Shown here: in pieces, positions 61,457 to 64,000 of the stretch
Layout: the number at the start of each line of letters is the position of its first letter
Numbering within the stretch: position 1 is the first letter of the stretch
Source: Mesorhizobium sp. B2-3-4
Lineage (GTDB): Bacteria; Pseudomonadota; Alphaproteobacteria; Rhizobiales; Rhizobiaceae
Length of the DNA: 64,000 nt
Reading direction: 5' to 3'
NCBI RefSeq assembly: GCF_006442315.1
Contig: NZ_VFVY01000011.1
Location: 1-64,000 of the forward strand
Made by a program: the position numbers and the translations under genes
Notes under the pieces: generated by a model
Told to the model about the DNA's origin: nothing
Database searches by the model: none
What the model saw: only the letters and a program-made list of their open reading frames with translations

Positions 61457-61516
61457 AGGCCTATGCGGCGCTTCCGTGCCAAAAGGCGTCGGGGGTCGGC
61501 TAATTTATTGAAAGGA

Positions 61517-61591
61517 TGGTGGGCGTGACAAGGATTGAACTTGTGACCCCTGCAATGTCAATGCAGTGCTCTCCCGCTGAGCTACACGCCC
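61517..61591 (-). tRNA. tRNA-Val (anticodon GAC)
   Basis: A 75-base gene including the encoded CCA. The acceptor stem GGGCGTG pairs with CACGCCC, the D-arm is GCTC..GAGC, the anticodon arm is CTGCA-TTGACAT-TGCAG (anticodon at 61557-61559) and the T-arm is ACAAG-TTCAATC-CTTGT. It marks the right edge of the accessory stretch 58-61.5 kb. Confidence 0.97.
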
Positions 61592-61706
61592 ATCCGAAGC
61601 CGCGCATACACCATTTTTGATCCAGCGCGTCAATAGCAGGAAAAAGGAAAAACTCGTCGTTCCGCTCAAGCCGTGGAATTCGTGCCGGCGGCTTGCGGAA
61701 GGCGGC

Positions 61707-62069
61707 TCAGGCCGCCTGCAGCATCTTCTCGACCTCGTTGACGAGATCGCGCAGGTGGAAGGGCTTGGACAGCACCTTGGCGTCTTTCGGCGCCTTGGAA
61801 TCCGGGTTCAGCGCGACGGCGGCGAAACCGGTGATGAACATGACCTTGAGGTCAGGGTCGATCTCGGTGGCGCGGCGGGCCAGTTCGATGCCGTCCATTT
61901 CCGGCATGACGATGTCGGTCAAAAGCAGCGAGAACGGTTCTTCGCGCAGCCGCTCATAGGCGCTGGCGCCGTTGTCGAAATCGCTGACCTGGTAGCCGGC
62001 GCGCTCCAGCGCCTTGACGAGGAACCGACGCATATCGTCGTCGTCTTCAGCCAGAAGAATGCGTGCCAT
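61707..62069 (-). CDS. cpdR: Cell-cycle response regulator CpdR
   Basis: A 120-residue single receiver domain. The acidic pocket is LLAEDDDDMRR (Asp9-12), the phospho-acceptor is Asp52 in LLTDIVMPEMDG, the Thr is in MFITGFAA near residue 80, and Lys102 is in LSKPFH. The whole sequence is nearly invariant in rhizobial CpdR proteins. When unphosphorylated, CpdR promotes ClpXP-dependent breakdown of cell-cycle regulators; the CckA-ChpT relay phosphorylates it. It is monocistronic next to tRNA-Val. Confidence 0.95.
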   Translation of the reverse strand: MARILLAEDDDDMRRFLVKALERAGYQVSDFDNGASAYERLREEPFSLLLTDIVMPEMDGIELARRATEIDPDLKVMFITGFAAVALNPDSKAPKDAKVLSKPFHLRDLVNEVEKMLQAA

Positions 62070-62232
62070 GATATCCCGTCCGAATCACCCGCCCGAGACT
62101 GCCGCCCGGGCAGCCCGTTAACCATCCTGTATATGAGGAGGTGACGGTAAACATCAAGTGAACGCGGCGGAGCATTATCCGCATTTGGCAAGGCCGCGCG
62201 CGCGGTGAAATGCTGGACATGCGGCCAGCAAG

Positions 62233-63174
62233 GTGGCAGTTTCATGCCATGATGCACTGGTGTTTTCGGGTTCGTTCAAATTGAAGACGGCAGCCGAGGA
62301 TTTTTCGGTCTTTCCACCCTTCGAAATCCGGTCGGGCGCCGAGCAGCGCGTCCCTTTCCTGTTCAACTCGCCGCATAGCGGCCGCTACTATCCCGAACGC
62401 TTCCTTGCCATGGCGCGGCTCGACCGCAACGCCATCCGCCGCTCGGAAGACTGCTATGTCGACGAGCTGTTCGGCGGCGCGGTGGCGCTCGGCGCGCCGA
62501 TGCTGGCGGCGAATTTCCCGCGTGCCTATCTCGACGTCAACCGCGAGCCCTGGGAACTCGACCCGCGCATGTTCGCCGAGCCGGTGCCATCCTTCTGCAA
62601 CATTCGCTCGGCGCGTGTCGCCGGTGGACTTGGCACCGTGCCAAAGCTGGTGGGCGAGGGGCTCGACATCTATGCGGGCCGCTTGCCGCTCGCCGAGGCG
62701 GTTGCCCGCATCGAGGCCGTCTACAAGCCCTATCACGAAACGCTGAAGCGGCTTTTGACCAGGACCCACGCCCGTTTCGGCTTCGCCGTGCTGATCGATT
62801 GCCATTCGATGCCGGCGAGCATCCGCGTCGGTGACAGCGGCTTGCGGCCGGATTTCATCATCGGCGACCGTTTTGGCATCTCGGCCACGGCGGCTCTGAC
62901 GGAAACCGCGATCGGCCTGCTGACTGCCATGGGCTATACCGTGGCTCACAACAAGCCCTATGCCGGCGGTTTCATCACCGAGCATTATGGGCGTCCGGCG
63001 CGTCATCTGCATGCGCTGCAGATCGAGGTCAATCGCGGGCTCTACATGAATGAGCGGACATTCGAGAGGGGCGCGGGCTTCGACGCGCTGGCCGACGACC
63101 TGACGCGATTTTCGGCCGACCTGATGGCGATGCCCGACCACCATTTCATCGACCTGCCCCTGGCCGCGGAATAA
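62233..63174 (+). CDS. N-formylglutamate-amidohydrolase-family protein (second copy)
   Basis: A 313-residue amidohydrolase, longer than the copy at 27 kb. RVPFLFNSPHSGRYYPERFL carries the H-S-G-x-x-Y motif near residue 47, LDVNREPWELDPRMF follows, GFAVLIDCHSMPA the second His near 194, and ALQIEVNRGLYMNE the C-terminal motif. It is a different branch from the 27-kb copy. The start is uncertain: a GTG at 62233 and another at 62260 are possible. It is divergent from cpdR. Histidine-degradation genes are absent, so its substrate is open. Confidence 0.83.
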   Translation: MAVSCHDALVFSGSFKLKTAAEDFSVFPPFEIRSGAEQRVPFLFNSPHSGRYYPERFLAMARLDRNAIRRSEDCYVDELFGGAVALGAPMLAANFPRAYLDVNREPWELDPRMFAEPVPSFCNIRSARVAGGLGTVPKLVGEGLDIYAGRLPLAEAVARIEAVYKPYHETLKRLLTRTHARFGFAVLIDCHSMPASIRVGDSGLRPDFIIGDRFGISATAALTETAIGLLTAMGYTVAHNKPYAGGFITEHYGRPARHLHALQIEVNRGLYMNERTFERGAGFDALADDLTRFSADLMAMPDHHFIDLPLAAE

Positions 63175-63191
63175 CGGCAGCCCCAAGGGTT

Positions 63192-63224
63192 AAAAAAAGA
63201 CCGCATCGTTCGCACGATACGGTC
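63192..63224 (-). terminator. Intrinsic terminator of the candidate sRNA
   Basis: On the minus strand an eleven-base-pair stem with one G-U pair (arms 63214-63224 and 63199-63209) and a four-base loop is followed by seven T (63192-63198). No protein gene on the minus strand precedes it, so it must end a non-coding transcript. Confidence 0.85.
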
Positions 63225-63276
63225 GAAGTCTAGGGAGGAAACGCCCAAGGAGGGCATGGACAGGAAAACCTGTCCG
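63192..63276 (-). ncRNA. Candidate small RNA with anti-Shine-Dalgarno stretches
   Basis: A predicted RNA of about 85 nt in the 306-base gap between two plus-strand genes. In order on the minus strand: hairpin GGACAGG-TTTT-CCTGTCC (63058-offset positions 63258-63275), hairpin GCCC-TCCTT-GGGC (63243-63255, pyrimidine loop), single-stranded TTCCTCCCT (63232-63240), then the terminator hairpin and seven U. The exposed CCUCC-type motifs could pair with ribosome-binding sites, as in the alphaproteobacterial alpha-r14 type RNAs. The start is inferred from the promoter at 63283-63311. The family link is inference. Confidence 0.65.
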
Positions 63277-63282
63277 AGAACA

Positions 63283-63311
63283 AGCGTATTGTGCGGTGCA
63301 CAAATGTCAAG
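63283..63311 (-). promoter_or_regulatory. Promoter of the candidate sRNA
   Basis: On the minus strand CTTGAC (63306-63311) is separated by 17 bases from TACGCT (63283-63288). The -35 box is a perfect rhizobial match; the -10 box is weaker. Initiation would fall near 63276, just before the first hairpin of the RNA. Confidence 0.6.
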
Positions 63312-63480
63312 CGATGTTCAGGCTTTTTTAATTCAGAGTGATGTGGAAATCACGTTTCGATGATGCCTGTGTGATATTTGAGCAACTGTGACCGCGGCGG
63401 ATAAATCGATAAACACCCTTGTTTTGGCAGGAAAGACGCGGGATAGCCTGTTCGGGCAGGCCGCTAGGCGGGAGAATCAA

Positions 63481-64000
63481 TTGGACATCAGCGTCGATTT
63501 CATGCGCCGCATCGCGCAGGCGGCGGCGGCGGAAACCCTGCCGCGCTTTCGGGCCCAAGGGGCTGTCGCCAACAAGGAAAAGGGCAGTTTCGATCCGGTT
63601 ACCGAGGCCGACCGCGAGGCCGAGCGCGCCATCCGGGCACTGATATCGGCCGAATATCCCGACCATGGCATTCTTGGCGAGGAGCACGGCAGCGAGAACA
63701 TCTCCAGCCGGCATGTCTGGGTGATCGATCCGATCGATGGCACGCGCGCTTTCATTTCCGGACTGCCTGTCTGGGGGACGCTGGTCGGCCTGACGGTCGA
63801 TGGCGACGCTGTCGCCGGCATGATGGCGCAGCCCTTCACCGGCGAACTGTTCTACGCCAACGCTTCCGGTTCTCACTATGAGGGGCCTGGCGGCCCGCGA
63901 AAACTGACGACACGCAAGACGACAAAGCTCGATGAGGCGACGCTGTTCACCACCACGCCGGCCTTGTTCAAGGCCGAGGCACGCAAGCGCTATGACGTGT
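63481..64000 (+). CDS. Inositol-monophosphatase-family phosphatase, HisN-like (partial)
   Basis: The first 173 codons are visible; the gene continues past the window. KEKGSFDPVTEADREAERAI is the N-terminal motif, ILGEEHGSE has the metal-binding Glu near residue 65, and WVIDPIDGTRAFISGLPVWG is the D-P-I-D-G-T signature near residue 80. The F-I-S-G-x-P-x-W-G variant is typical of histidinol-phosphate phosphatases (HisN) as opposed to inositol monophosphatases. The start is the TTG at 63481 because GCGGGAGA stands five bases before it and the first residues (DISVDFMRRIAQAA) are family-like. Confidence 0.85.
   Translation, partial: MDISVDFMRRIAQAAAAETLPRFRAQGAVANKEKGSFDPVTEADREAERAIRALISAEYPDHGILGEEHGSENISSRHVWVIDPIDGTRAFISGLPVWGTLVGLTVDGDAVAGMMAQPFTGELFYANASGSHYEGPGGPRKLTTRKTTKLDEATLFTTTPALFKAEARKRYDV

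Noticed and set aside
61517..61591. Prophage or integrative element attached at tRNA-Val
   Set aside because: No integrase, phage gene or direct repeat of the tRNA 3' end was seen within the window.
1..64000. CRISPR arrays, insertion sequences, rRNA genes
   Set aside because: No regularly spaced repeats, transposase genes or rRNA sequence were found on either strand.

Overview
The window reads as chromosomal DNA of a high-GC alphaproteobacterium of the order Rhizobiales, most likely Mesorhizobium or a close Phyllobacteriaceae relative. The support is a CpdR cell-cycle regulator beside tRNA-Val, rpsU with an Ala/Gly/Pro tail, a DUF992 protein, a heterotetrameric sarcosine oxidase operon, CTTGAC-type promoters, and dense ABC-transporter/SDR catabolic operons joined by ATGA overlaps. 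Genus is an inference from gene style; no search was run. The window is cut inside a DUF992 gene on the left and a HisN/IMPase-family gene on the right.

Layout. 0-3.2 kb: DUF992 (partial), TPR lipoprotein, rpsU with its terminator, a SET-domain protein and an SDR. 3.4-9.2 kb: soxB-X-soxD-soxA-soxG, where X is an unrecognised 140-residue gene, then a small acidic protein. 9.3-11.2 kb: ThuA with a Gfo/Idh dehydrogenase. 11.2-18 kb: a small exported protein behind three palindromic operator-like sites, a TetR regulator, and an acyl-CoA cluster (SDR, ACAD10/11-type kinase, MaoC, SDR, divergent ACAD11-type dehydrogenase, quinone reductase). 18.2-21.5 kb: a membrane glycan cassette (GT87, GT2, YdjC/ChbG deacetylase, GtrA). 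21.5-25.8 kb: an RND efflux pair. 26-33.6 kb: an RpiR-linked set (amidohydrolase, amino-acid permease, glutamine-synthetase-like ligase, aldehyde dehydrogenase, Fe alcohol dehydrogenase) that fits a gamma-glutamylation route for an amine or amino alcohol. 33.8-37.8 kb: an ABC importer with a PHO-box-like sequence in its promoter. 38-42.6 kb: antiporter, EEP-family phosphohydrolase, EamA transporter, MFS transporter.

42.7-58 kb: a long minus-strand operon begins at a LacI gene and runs through a tiny ORF, CoA-transferase, enoyl-CoA hydratase, aldehyde dehydrogenase, a sugar-type ABC importer (binding protein, two permeases, ATPase), two GMC oxidoreductases, an SDR and a Dabb protein. A DUF993 gene is divergent. 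Two near-identical LacI-type operators lie in the shared promoter region, so one sugar-like inducer probably controls both directions.

58-61.5 kb is the accessory part. It has an AT-rich HTH-Nudix fusion gene of foreign composition, three tiny overlapping or adjacent ORFs, a small lipoprotein, a complete transcription unit for a 31-residue RiPP-precursor-like peptide, and a small exported protein, bounded by tRNA-Val(GAC). 61.7-64 kb returns to core-like genes (cpdR, a second N-formylglutamate-amidohydrolase-like gene, a HisN-like phosphatase) and includes an unannotated candidate sRNA, about 85 nt, with anti-Shine-Dalgarno stretches, a promoter and a terminator.
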